Assembly (NCBI GenBank): GCA_019894815.1
Contig: JAGXNU010000071.1
Location: forward strand, 1 to 9,349
Source of the DNA: Promethearchaeota archaeon
Lineage (GTDB): Archaea; Asgardarchaeota; Lokiarchaeia; Sigyniarchaeales; SOKP01
DNA length: 9,349 nucleotides
Direction of reading: 5' to 3'
Numbering within the stretch: position 1 is the stretch's first letter; each line of letters begins with the position of its first letter. Shown piece after piece: positions 1-6,407 of this stretch. The position numbers were made by a program, and so were the translations under genes. The notes under the pieces were generated by a model. It was not told where the DNA came from and ran no database searches. It saw only the letters and a program-made list of their open reading frames with translations.

Positions 1-692
1 CTGTTTGATAGATCAGACATGAAAAAGAGGTAGTAGTCATTTAAATCCCACGGATTCATAACACTGTCAGGTTTATTTCCATCACCCGTTTTCCTTCCTC
101 GAGATAATCTAGTATCGACCATTGTTGGCAGAATTTGATTGAAAGTGATATTTTCTTTTTTATATTCTAAAGCCATAGATCTTTGCAATCCTACTGTTGC
201 ATACTTTGTTGCCGTGTAAGCTGCAAATTTCGGCATTGCGTTAGGAAATGCCGCGCTACCAGTTATTAAAAAGCGTGCTTTTCCATTTTTATCGTCTTTT
301 TTCAGATATGGATAACAAGCTTTAAATGTATGATAAACACCTAAAATATTAACATTTACAATATTTGAAAATCTGTCATTATCGAATTCGTGAGTGGATC
401 CCATTCTAGATGCCCCTGCGTTAGCAATTACTCCATTAAGGAGACCCAATTCCTCATTGAATAGCTCAAAAGCTTCAGCAACATCCTCGTATTTAGTAAT
501 GTCTGTACTTTTAATTATTACTTTTCCATTTAGGGAGAGTTCTTCTATCTCTTTTTTAGTTTGCTCAAGTTCTTCTAATGTTCTTGATATGAGCCCGAGA
601 TTTGCTCCTTCTTTAGCAAAAGCTATAGCAATATTTTTTCCAATTCCTCGACCAGCACCCGTGATAACTATATTTTTATCTTTTAAGAGCAT
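1..692 (-). CDS. Short-chain dehydrogenase/reductase (SDR), C-terminus cut by window edge
   Basis: An NAD(P)-dependent oxidoreductase of the classical SDR family; 230 residues are visible and the frame runs open through the left edge. Seen on the reverse strand: the nucleotide-binding glycine motif TGAGRGIG (residues 11-18), ISRT with Arg37 after strand beta-2, D64, the NAG motif (91-93), N115, the catalytic serine in ITGSA (S146) and the YTATK pair Y159/K163. The complete N-S-Y-K tetrad indicates an active enzyme, and Arg37 suggests a preference for NADP(H). The substrate cannot be read; 3-oxoacyl-ACP reductase-like, sphinganine reductase-like and alcohol or sugar dehydrogenases share this core. 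The ATG at 692 is chosen because MLLKDKNIVITG gives the normal short lead to beta-1. No Shine-Dalgarno is visible upstream. It is transcribed divergently from the hydrogenase peptidase gene. Family call is firm, function open. Confidence 0.93.
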   Translation of the reverse strand, partial: MLLKDKNIVITGAGRGIGKNIAIAFAKEGANLGLISRTLEELEQTKKEIEELSLNGKVIIKSTDITKYEDVAEAFELFNEELGLLNGVIANAGASRMGSTHEFDNDRFSNIVNVNILGVYHTFKACYPYLKKDDKNGKARFLITGSAAFPNAMPKFAAYTATKYATVGLQRSMALEYKKENITFNQILPTMVDTRLSRGRKTGDGNKPDSVMNPWDLNDYYLFFMSDLSN

Positions 693-737
693 AGTAATTT
701 ATTTCAACTTTTTCCAAAATTTAAGATTTACTTTCAT

Positions 738-756
738 TTAATTAAATTAGTATACT
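738..756 (+). promoter_or_regulatory. TATA-like box of the hydrogenase peptidase gene, with AGTATACT palindrome
   Basis: The sequence TTAATTAAATTAG (738-750) ends about 25 bp before the ATG at 775. No Shine-Dalgarno lies between them, so a leaderless transcript is the simplest reading. It overlaps an 8-bp perfect palindrome AGTATACT (749-756), which holds the same pentamers found near 4849-4889. The region is very AT-rich, so the box could be fortuitous. Confidence 0.4.
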
Positions 757-774
757 TCATTTATCTTACTATAG

Positions 775-1341
775 ATGAATGATTTCTTTCTCAAATTATC
801 AAGTAGATTATCAAATGCTTCTAAGATCGTTTTTATGGGGATAGGAGAGGAAAAATTAGCCGATGATGGTGTAGGACCTTATATTATTAGTGAATTATTA
901 CCCCATGCTAATGAAAACGTTCTGTTTATTAATGCTGGAATAGATCCTATGTCTCGTGTTGAAGATGTGGTTTCATTCGTACCATCACATCTCGTTTTGA
1001 TTGATACTTGTACATTAACTGGTCCTCCAGGCACTGTTGCCATATTAGCAAGAGAAAACATAAGCGATTACGTTCCGATTTCTACCCATACAATACCAGT
1101 TCATATCGTGATAGATCTTATCATGGAAAAACAACCAGACTTGAACGTATTCATGATAGGGATAGTTCCTGAAAGCCTTGAAGGATTTAAAGAATTGAAA
1201 CAATATGGCGAAGGAGATATATCTTTAGAGGAATTTAGTGAGAATATTGATTTACCCTTTTTCCAAATTAATCTCACAAAAACTATTCAAAACGTAGCTG
1301 ATCAGTTAATACTAATGATTAAAAAATTAATGGGTGAGTAG
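775..1341 (+). CDS. hycI: [NiFe]-hydrogenase maturation endopeptidase, HycI type
   Basis: A peptidase that cleaves the C-terminal extension of a [NiFe]-hydrogenase large subunit once nickel has been inserted (known for the HycI/HybD/FrhD family). The 188 residues show the family landmarks: GIGEEKLADDGVGP (22-35) with D31 at the first metal ligand position, LIDTC (75-79) with D77 at the second, and STHTIPVH (103-110) with H105 at the third. The IGIVPESLEGF segment matches the downstream IGIQP-like motif of HycI. The first loop reads GIGE where the family usually has G-x-GN, a change in an otherwise intact site. The ATG at 775 is preceded by a TATA-like box and no Shine-Dalgarno. No hydrogenase subunit is in the window, so the substrate is encoded elsewhere. 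The gene ends 11 bp from the convergent stop of the 60-residue gene. Family call strong; which hydrogenase it serves is unknown. Confidence 0.9.
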   Translation: MNDFFLKLSSRLSNASKIVFMGIGEEKLADDGVGPYIISELLPHANENVLFINAGIDPMSRVEDVVSFVPSHLVLIDTCTLTGPPGTVAILARENISDYVPISTHTIPVHIVIDLIMEKQPDLNVFMIGIVPESLEGFKELKQYGEGDISLEEFSENIDLPFFQINLTKTIQNVADQLILMIKKLMGE

Positions 1342-1352
1342 TATAATTTATT

Positions 1353-1535
1353 TTAAGTGTTTTTTTGATCTGTGAACCTATTCACAATTAAATCAATAGT
1401 TCTTGAAACATGATTTTTGTCAGTTTCATTGACTTCTTCTTTAAATTGCTCTAGAAATTTTATTACATTATCTGCATCTCTTAATTTTCTAATATGGTCA
1501 GATCCCTTTTTTGTTAAATTTCCACCCCATGTCAT
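1353..1535 (-). CDS. Small helical protein of unknown function (60 aa)
   Basis: Not recognised. The 60 residues start MTWGGNLTKKG and are highly charged, with a likely long helix through DADNVIKFLEQFKEEV and a second at HVSRTIDLIVNRF. There are no cysteines, no signal peptide and no membrane segment. It begins 4 nt after the stop of the upstream flavoprotein gene on the same strand, so the two are almost certainly co-transcribed and it may be a partner of that protein. The ATG at 1535 is preferred over an in-frame TTG at 1559: the ATG avoids an overlap and has GAGG 10 nt upstream, whereas the TTG would place the start inside the preceding gene. The spacing, ribosome site and charged composition argue for a real gene, but no family was identified. 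Confidence 0.65.
   Translation of the reverse strand: MTWGGNLTKKGSDHIRKLRDADNVIKFLEQFKEEVNETDKNHVSRTIDLIVNRFTDQKNT
1360..1366 (+). terminator. Possible oligo-T terminator after hycI
   Basis: A run of seven T residues begins 19 bp after the hycI stop. Archaeal RNA polymerase commonly terminates at oligo-T without a hairpin. The run lies inside the 3' end of the convergent small gene, and T-runs are common in this AT-rich DNA, so support is weak. Confidence 0.3.
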
Positions 1536-1539
1536 GATC

Positions 1540-2928
1540 TTATTTCCTCGGATCTTCAAGTACTTTTTTAAAAGGTTTTAGAAATTCTTGTTTCATATTA
1601 ATTTTTTTTCTAACTTTATCAATTTTCAATAATGGAATGAGTTTTGCATTCATCTTTTTAGCTCTTTCATCATTTTGGGGGAATGTATCATAAACGCCAT
1701 GACTTTCATAATATTCATGATCTGCTAAAAATACAAAACGATCCCTGCCATAAACGTCATCTCTGAAAGATTTCATTGCTGCTTCTCCCAAGAATGAAAT
1801 TGGTTTTATATAGTCGGTAACTGAAAAATTAACTGCTTGTTTACCTAAGTTATATAGAAGAGAGTCGATATGTGATGAGTCGCCAAATTCATCAGTAACT
1901 CCATCAACAAAATTAGAGTCTTGGTATTCAATGTGTGCCATGAGCATCTCTTTAATATTATGATTCTGGCTAAGAGGACCAGATATAATATAGCCTAATT
2001 GTTTTCCTATTAACGTAGGAGTATGGTTGTTGAAAAAAGCTCTATCATAAATTAACTTCCACCTTGATGATAAATACCTGTCCTTTATTATGCTTGCAAA
2101 TATTAAGATATCTGCTTTCATCACTCTATTTGTCCAAAAATCAGTGAATCCATCTTTATCTTTATAAATGCATTCATGGTTGTATCCACAATGTATACAA
2201 CCGATACAAGGGCCCTTAATATCAATATCATAAATGTTTACTAACTCGATATTATTTGAAAATGACTTTACGAATTGATTTACCATTTTACCCAAATTAG
2301 TAGAATCACTGGTATCTTCTGAAACAATTAATATTTTTTTACCTTGAGTATCAATTTTTTCTTGGTTAAAGTCTCCAGGTTCATAGTTAAACTCTCTGAT
2401 TTGAGCTTTTTGATAATGTTGAGTTGTAGGTTGCTTTGTTTCAATTGCTTTAATAAATTGTTCGCCAAATAATAACCAGCGAGCTCTTCTTTTTGGATAT
2501 AACAAATCCCAGCTATCTGCCGGGAAGTAACCAACGTATTTCATCCCAAGATCATCACAAATTGCATGGAGGTAATTTTGAGCCGTATGGTCATAAAAGT
2601 GAATTGAGGTTGATAAAACAGCAGTGTACTTGTCTTTGAAAACATGTTCCTTGTTTCTCTCAAAAATTAATTCTATAAATCGTTTATACTGGGAGCATAC
2701 GAGCATTACGTATACGGGGAACACCCATATAACACCATCTGATTCTTTTATAGTCTCGATTATATCGTTAAATTTTTCGCCATTTTTTTCAATTACTTTA
2801 ATTCTTTGAGCAATATCTAAGAATACATACTCATGTTCTGGATGTTTCTTTTTGATATATAAAATATATTGCATTGATACGCTTTCTGCAGTCCCTTTTG
2901 GTGATCCGTTTAATATAGCGAATTTCAT
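1540..2928 (-). CDS. Tandem flavodoxin-fold NAD(P)H oxidoreductase with Fe-S cysteine motif
   Basis: A 462-residue protein made of two flavodoxin-like domains. Domain 1 (about 1-165) has the FMN phosphate loop NGSPKGT (7-13) and FPVYVMLVCSQYKRFIELI (70-88), like the PVY...P..K.FID region of NADPH-dependent FMN reductases. Domain 2 (about 197-380) starts with KKILIVSEDTSDSTN and carries a compact cluster C241-x2-C244-x2-C247-x5-C253, fitting the CX2CX2CX4-7C [4Fe-4S] motif of the methanoarchaeal iron-sulfur flavoprotein Isf. The C-terminal ~80 residues are polar and basic. From memory the overall pattern (STSIHFYDHTAQNYLHAI, KDRYLSSRWK) matches a family in anaerobes annotated only as NAD(P)H-dependent oxidoreductase. 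It probably moves electrons between ferredoxin or NAD(P)H and FMN in the cytoplasm; donor and acceptor are unknown. There is no Shine-Dalgarno, and a TATA-like box sits ~30 bp upstream. It leads a two-gene unit with the small protein downstream. Confidence 0.85.
   Translation of the reverse strand: MKFAILNGSPKGTAESVSMQYILYIKKKHPEHEYVFLDIAQRIKVIEKNGEKFNDIIETIKESDGVIWVFPVYVMLVCSQYKRFIELIFERNKEHVFKDKYTAVLSTSIHFYDHTAQNYLHAICDDLGMKYVGYFPADSWDLLYPKRRARWLLFGEQFIKAIETKQPTTQHYQKAQIREFNYEPGDFNQEKIDTQGKKILIVSEDTSDSTNLGKMVNQFVKSFSNNIELVNIYDIDIKGPCIGCIHCGYNHECIYKDKDGFTDFWTNRVMKADILIFASIIKDRYLSSRWKLIYDRAFFNNHTPTLIGKQLGYIISGPLSQNHNIKEMLMAHIEYQDSNFVDGVTDEFGDSSHIDSLLYNLGKQAVNFSVTDYIKPISFLGEAAMKSFRDDVYGRDRFVFLADHEYYESHGVYDTFPQNDERAKKMNAKLIPLLKIDKVRKKINMKQEFLKPFKKVLEDPRK
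1546..1549 (-). promoter_or_regulatory. Shine-Dalgarno GAGG selecting the ATG at 1535
   Basis: On the minus strand GAGG lies 10 nt before the ATG at 1535, inside the last codons of the flavoprotein gene. It supports translation of the small protein from ATG rather than from the upstream TTG, which would lie 5' of this site. Confidence 0.5.
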
Positions 2929-2956
2929 ATCTTTTGAGCTTTATAATTTAATTATT

Positions 2957-2970
2957 TTTATATATATTTA
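2957..2970 (-). promoter_or_regulatory. TATA-like box of the flavoprotein gene
   Basis: On the minus strand TAAATATATATAAA lies about 29-42 bp before the ATG at 2928. This is close to archaeal TATA-to-start spacing for a leaderless or very short-leader message. There is no purine-rich ribosome site near the ATG, in line with that. The call relies on position within an AT-rich gap. Confidence 0.4.
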
Positions 2971-3102
2971 TTCATATATTGCCATAAAACCATAAAAGAT
3001 TTGTTATTTAAGAAACAAAATTTTTAATCCTCATAGTAGTTCTTAAACGGTAATGGAAACTAATTAAGGTAGTATAAAAAACTTATAATGTTTGTAATTT
3101 AG

Positions 3103-4326
3103 TTAGAAAGTGGAAATCCAAGTAAGCAGTAAGTACAATCCTGCTATTACAGCTATTAATACGGGTGTGAACCATGAAAAAATCGCATTCTTTGCGTAAT
3201 TTATCTTAAAGTTAACAGCTTCATGGGGACATAACTCCACACAGCAATAACAAGTTATACATTTTTTCTTATTCCATTTTGGAATATTACCTTTCTTAAT
3301 TTCTCCTGGAGGAGTAATAGCATCTGCAGGACAATTTTCCCAGCACGTAGCACATAACTTGCATTTATTTGGATTGAATTTTACTGTTGCTTTAAAAATA
3401 GTTTTCCCAATATAATTTGCTAACCAGCGAGGTAAAGGGGCAGATACGGGTCTGATTTTAGGTTTTTTAAATTTTCGAAAGACATCTTTCACTTGGGATC
3501 CCAATACTTCAATCTCTTCCAAGTTCATCGTGCCTAGTTTTTTTTCTGCTGCCTTTTTTAAATGAATTACGTCTTCTGGATTAAATCCAATAATGTTACA
3601 AACAATTGAATCCAATGCAACGGGATCATACCCTGCTAAGATTAAGTCCATCTTAACCACCTCTCCTGCTGATGGACCTTGCCCTTCTTGGCATAGATAT
3701 CCATCAATTACCGTCAAATGAGGTTTAGATACAGAATAAATGTCTGCTAATGCAGCTGAAAAATGATCGAGTATTGATGCTTGAGCATGGGTTTTTGCCT
3801 TATTTCCTAGTAAAATCGTTCCGAACATATTCTTTATGCAGCATGTGAGTAGACATTGACCATGAGTTTTCATTTTTGGAATATTAACTATGATGTCTGC
3901 TTCTTCTAAAAGTATAGAACTAGTGATCTCTTCAAGTTCTAAAGGATCTGGAACTTTATAGATTTTACGTTCAGTTTTTTCGAAGGGAACACATTCAACA
4001 CCTTCTTTATCACATAGGGCTTTTATTTCACTTACTTTCATGGCAATTTCCGTTGTTCCCGGTTTTTGAGTTCCCGCCGAATCACAAACATACACTTTTG
4101 ATGGATTAAATTGCTTTATCCAATGGATAACGGCTTCAACCACTTTTGGATGCGTGGTTACAGCACGTTCAGGTGGTTTAGCTCCTAAAATATTAGGCTT
4201 TAAAAGAATTGTTTGCCCCTCTTTCATTAAGGATTGAGCATTTATTAACTCAAGGGCACGAAAGACTGCACTTTCGACATTTTCAGAGTTTATCTTCTGT
4301 ATAGCAACCTTACTTTTTTTAGACAT
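3103..4326 (-). CDS. DUF362 protein with 2x[4Fe-4S] ferredoxin domain and C-terminal membrane segment
   Basis: A 407-residue protein of the DUF362 family. The DUF362 core (about 5-280) shows LLKPNILGAKPPERAVTTHP (41-60), NIPKMKTH (148-155), IKNMFGT (164-170) and VIDGYLCQEGQGP (206-218), all characteristic of the family. A ferredoxin domain follows with two CX2CX2CX3CP motifs: C322/C325/C328/C332 and C356/C359/C362/C366, enough for two [4Fe-4S] clusters. Residues 381-405 (AIFSWFTPVLIAVIAGLYLL...) form one hydrophobic helix at the extreme C-terminus, so the protein may be tail-anchored. The DUF362 reaction is not established to my knowledge; an electron-transfer or redox-coupled role is inferred from the clusters. 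The ATG at 4326 has AAGGA 8 nt upstream and a TATA-like box at 4355-4362. It precedes the flavoprotein gene on the same strand after a 174-bp gap that holds a separate promoter-like box, so it is probably its own unit. Confidence 0.9.
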   Translation of the reverse strand: MSKKSKVAIQKINSENVESAVFRALELINAQSLMKEGQTILLKPNILGAKPPERAVTTHPKVVEAVIHWIKQFNPSKVYVCDSAGTQKPGTTEIAMKVSEIKALCDKEGVECVPFEKTERKIYKVPDPLELEEITSSILLEEADIIVNIPKMKTHGQCLLTCCIKNMFGTILLGNKAKTHAQASILDHFSAALADIYSVSKPHLTVIDGYLCQEGQGPSAGEVVKMDLILAGYDPVALDSIVCNIIGFNPEDVIHLKKAAEKKLGTMNLEEIEVLGSQVKDVFRKFKKPKIRPVSAPLPRWLANYIGKTIFKATVKFNPNKCKLCATCWENCPADAITPPGEIKKGNIPKWNKKKCITCYCCVELCPHEAVNFKINYAKNAIFSWFTPVLIAVIAGLYLLLTWISTF

Positions 4327-4354
4327 GAGATTTATCCTTTTTATCTGTTAAAGC

Positions 4355-4367
4355 TTATATATCTTTC
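4355..4367 (-). promoter_or_regulatory. BRE/TATA-like promoter of the DUF362 gene
   Basis: Read on the minus strand, a purine-rich GAAAG element runs into TATATAAG (4362 to 4355), about 29 bp before the ATG at 4326. The order, purine BRE then TATA, is the archaeal core promoter layout. It is the clearest core promoter in the window on composition, since a less AT-only BRE is visible. Confidence 0.5.
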
Positions 4368-4470
4368 ATTAATGATAATTAATACTTTAAGGTTTTTTTA
4401 TCAAAAAATTGTTTTATTTATCAATATATATCCCTCTTAAAGTTTCCTAACTGAATTATTAAAAAATATT

Positions 4471-4490
4471 GAAAAAAAAGAAAAAAAGAA
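4471..4490 (-). terminator. Oligo-T terminator after the ubiquitin-like gene
   Basis: On the minus strand, 16-35 nt past the Ubl stop, there are two long T-runs (seven and eight T) broken by single C residues. This is a typical intrinsic archaeal termination signal with no hairpin needed. It separates the Ubl transcript from the DUF362 gene downstream on the same strand. Confidence 0.6.
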
Positions 4491-4505
4491 ATAAACGCCT
4501 TTGTT

Positions 4506-4760
4506 TTAAAATCCACCAGCTTGGGTAGCCATCACGGTTATAACATCTTTTTTTGGATGGATACCTATCTTAGCGAACTTTAATTGGTCAGGTAAGACTT
4601 TTCCTTTGAATATAAATTGGATTGCCAAAATTGGGTTTAATTTATATTCTCTTTGCACGGTTTTCTTGATCTCAGCAATATTTTGATTTGGATCGACTTC
4701 AATTAGCTTGATTGCTTGATCAGGTGGAACTCCCGTAAGCCTAAATCTGTATTGGGACAT
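4506..4760 (-). CDS. Ubiquitin-like beta-grasp protein with near-terminal diglycine (84 aa)
   Basis: A small ubiquitin-fold modifier candidate. Its 84 residues align end to end with ubiquitin by eye: IEVDPNQNIAEIKKTVQ matches LEVEPSDTIENVKAKIQ, and QFIFKGKVLPD matches RLIFAGKQLED. Residue I50 then falls at ubiquitin I44, K54 at K48 and K32 at K27. The C-terminus is ATQAGGF: G82-G83 followed by one phenylalanine, so conjugation in the ubiquitin manner would need removal of F84 by a JAMM/Rpn11-like or other protease (known requirement for Ub precursors). The ATG at 4760 is preferred to the in-frame GTG at 4769 because GTGA at that GTG makes a short ribosome site at the right distance. No E1, E2, RING or JAMM gene is adjacent. 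It is transcribed divergently from a putative DNA-binding regulator. Alternative: a non-conjugated Ubl or a SAMP/Urm1-like sulfur carrier, though those end exactly in GG. Confidence 0.85.
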   Translation of the reverse strand: MSQYRFRLTGVPPDQAIKLIEVDPNQNIAEIKKTVQREYKLNPILAIQFIFKGKVLPDQLKFAKIGIHPKKDVITVMATQAGGF

Positions 4761-4765
4761 AATTT

Positions 4766-4769
4766 TCAC
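4766..4769 (-). promoter_or_regulatory. GTGA Shine-Dalgarno candidate for the Ubl gene
   Basis: On the minus strand GTGA ends 5 nt before the ATG at 4760 and pairs with the archaeal anti-SD core (UCAC). It coincides with the alternative GTG start at 4769, so the same bases favour use of the ATG. A four-base match is weak alone. Confidence 0.35.
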
Positions 4770-4848
4770 TTATTTATTTTAAAAATTAAATTTATTATTA
4801 TTATAAATATAATAACAAATTTTTTTTTAAGGTCTTTGGTAATTTTTT

Positions 4849-4889
4849 ATACTAATTTTGATACTAAGTATGAGTATATGTAAAAGTAT
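4849..4889. promoter_or_regulatory. Regular array of ATACT/AGTAT pentamers, candidate operator
   Basis: Between the Ubl and the putative regulator five pentamers occur: ATACT at 4849 and 4861, and its complement AGTAT at 4867, 4873 and 4885. Their centres are 12, 6, 6 and 12 bp apart. The middle pair forms a perfect inverted repeat ATACT-A-AGTAT (4861-4871). Even spacing in an operator-like position just upstream of the regulator TATA box suggests a protein-binding array, possibly for the adjacent winged-helix protein (autoregulation). The AT-rich background raises the chance of coincidence. Confidence 0.4.
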
Positions 4890-4897
4890 ATATATAC
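4886..4897 (+). promoter_or_regulatory. TATA box of the winged-helix/zinc-ribbon gene
   Basis: GTATATATATAC is a perfect 12-bp palindrome centred about 25 bp before the ATG at 4917. There is no Shine-Dalgarno in the T-rich interval, so the message is probably leaderless. Confidence 0.5.
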
Positions 4898-4916
4898 GGA
4901 TTTTTTTTAGATATTT

Positions 4917-6236
4917 ATGAGTGTTTTTCCAATTTCTTCTCGTTCAGTTGGGCAAATATTAACAGATGCAAGAAAAATTAGCAGAAAAGACATGCGTATT
5001 CTCTATTTATTACGTAATTTAGGTCCACAAAGATTTACAACTGTTATTGAAAACTCTGGATTAAGTAGGTCTACAGTTTCTAAATACTTGCAATATCATT
5101 TAAGCCAAAACAGTGTTGAAAAACGATTGTACACAAACCAATCACAGAATATACAAGAACAAAGATATTTTATCACAGAACTAGGTATCGAAAAATTAGG
5201 TCATGAACTATATCTGAATAAAGATCTAATCTTTTTTAATGAAGCTAGTGGACTGATCTCAAGATTAACGGATTTAGTAAATTTTTATGTAAGTATTGGA
5301 GTTGCTGATTCTATCATCAACCAAATCATAAAAATGATCATGAATATTGGTAATAACTACTTCGACCTAGAACAAAATCATGATTTGTATCTCACACTCT
5401 TTTATATTTATCTCAATTCAGTGCTTACGCGAGATTTTAAATTTGAAATCAAGGAATTTTGTAAGCACTACAATGTAAAAAAAATTAAGATAGACTATCA
5501 TGTAGACAAGATCATGTCTAGTAAACAAGGATTTTACATGTTTAGTAGAGGAGATGATATATTCTTTTTCCATGAGGAAGATGTATTAGGTAAAATTACA
5601 AAGCAATTGATTAAAGATAAATTGGTCTCCGAAATCATTCGAGTTAATTTAGATTCTAAAAAAAAAGCCATGAATTTAGATTTAGATCTGGTTTCAGAGG
5701 AGATTTCTGACGATTTGATTAAACAAGAGTATATTTGGGACGCAATAAAAGAACCATATGAAATTTTAATTGAGAAAATGATTATAAAGTTCGCATTGGA
5801 TCTAGGGGTTCCCAAAACCTCATTGTGGGACATGTCATTATTATCTACTATATTATCAAAACCAGAAGGGGGAACCATATCAGTAATTAATATAATTGAA
5901 GGATCTACGCGTTATGAGGATCTAAACTTGGTTTCTATAGCTGAATCTGAAGATTCTCTCTTAGATGATGTTTTGGGTGATATTGAGGGATTTTGCATTA
6001 GTTGTGGTAAAACTATTTGGAAAAAGGACATCACCAACCCTTGTCCGAGATGCGGAATGCGTTTTGATACGATTAAATTGACTAAAAATGTTAATAAAGC
6101 TAGTGAAATAAGTGTAGAATATAGACAAAAATATCTTTTAGAAGAAGAAGAAATTGAATGTCCAAATCCAGATTGTACCTATCGAGTAAAGATAGGATGG
6201 GGGGAATGTCCTCAGTGTGGTGTGGTGTTTAAATAA
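4917..6236 (+). CDS. Putative regulator: N-terminal winged helix, C-terminal double zinc ribbon
   Basis: A 439-residue protein not assigned to a named family. Residues ~20-98 read as a winged helix: KDMRILYLLRNLGPQRFTTVIENSGLSRSTVSKYLQYHL, where SGLSRSTVSKYL is a typical recognition-helix segment, followed by a wing-like stretch ending in QRYFITELGIEKLG, common in ArsR/MarR-like archaeal regulators. The middle (100-350) is helical, with no recognised domain and no membrane segment. The C-terminus has two zinc ribbons: C360-x2-C363 with C376-x2-C379, and C415-x4-C420 with C431-x2-C434. Such a layout suits a DNA-binding protein with protein- or nucleic-acid-contacting ribbons. It is divergent from the Ubl gene, with an array of inverted pentamers between them that could be its target. 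No Shine-Dalgarno; a TATA box sits ~25 bp upstream. A role in regulating the Ubl is inference from position only. Confidence 0.8.
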   Translation: MSVFPISSRSVGQILTDARKISRKDMRILYLLRNLGPQRFTTVIENSGLSRSTVSKYLQYHLSQNSVEKRLYTNQSQNIQEQRYFITELGIEKLGHELYLNKDLIFFNEASGLISRLTDLVNFYVSIGVADSIINQIIKMIMNIGNNYFDLEQNHDLYLTLFYIYLNSVLTRDFKFEIKEFCKHYNVKKIKIDYHVDKIMSSKQGFYMFSRGDDIFFFHEEDVLGKITKQLIKDKLVSEIIRVNLDSKKKAMNLDLDLVSEEISDDLIKQEYIWDAIKEPYEILIEKMIIKFALDLGVPKTSLWDMSLLSTILSKPEGGTISVINIIEGSTRYEDLNLVSIAESEDSLLDDVLGDIEGFCISCGKTIWKKDITNPCPRCGMRFDTIKLTKNVNKASEISVEYRQKYLLEEEEIECPNPDCTYRVKIGWGECPQCGVVFK

Positions 6237-6340
6237 AGTATCTGGAACAATTTTAAGAAAAACTTGAACTATTATCCTATTTATATATCATTATTTTTAT
6301 TATTATTAAGAGACAAAAATATTATTTGGTGGAATTTTTA

Positions 6341-6363
6341 AATAAAAATTTTAATAAAAATTT
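6341..6363. repeat. Two 11-bp direct repeats with 12-bp period
   Basis: AATAAAAATTT occurs at 6341-6351 and again at 6353-6363, upstream of the LRR gene, inside a longer AT-only stretch. It may supply TATA or upstream promoter elements for that gene, whose start has no Shine-Dalgarno. It could equally be low-complexity sequence. Confidence 0.4.
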
Positions 6364-6407
6364 ACGATTACAAATCCATTTTAACAAAAACATAATTCGC
6401 TTTTAAA

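Noticed and set aside
394..741. Plus-strand open frame of 115 codons
   Set aside because: It lies antisense to the SDR gene, whose motifs (TGAGRGIG, NAG, YTATK) are all intact. The predicted peptide is low-complexity and serine/phenylalanine-rich, typical of a shadow frame.
1353..1559. Longer 68-residue version of the small gene from TTG at 1559
   Set aside because: It would overlap the flavoprotein gene by 20 bp and start upstream of the GAGG site; the ATG at 1535 fits better.
3073..3087. Inverted repeat TATAA-AAAAC-TTATA downstream of the DUF362 gene as a hairpin terminator
   Set aside because: The stem is five A-T pairs only, too weak to call, and such matches are expected often in this AT-rich gap; the six-T run there on the minus strand is also short.
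4506..4769. 87-residue version of the Ubl starting at GTG 4769
   Set aside because: The GTG coincides with a GTGA ribosome-site match ideally placed for the ATG at 4760, and the added residues MKI are not needed for the fold.
5534..5878. Minus-strand open frame of 114 codons
   Set aside because: Antisense to the winged-helix/zinc-ribbon gene, with no ribosome site and a serine-rich composition that mirrors the coding strand.
6237..6407. AT-rich gap before the LRR gene considered for a small RNA or tRNA
   Set aside because: No cloverleaf, GC-rich stem or conserved box motif is visible; only the short direct repeats stand out.
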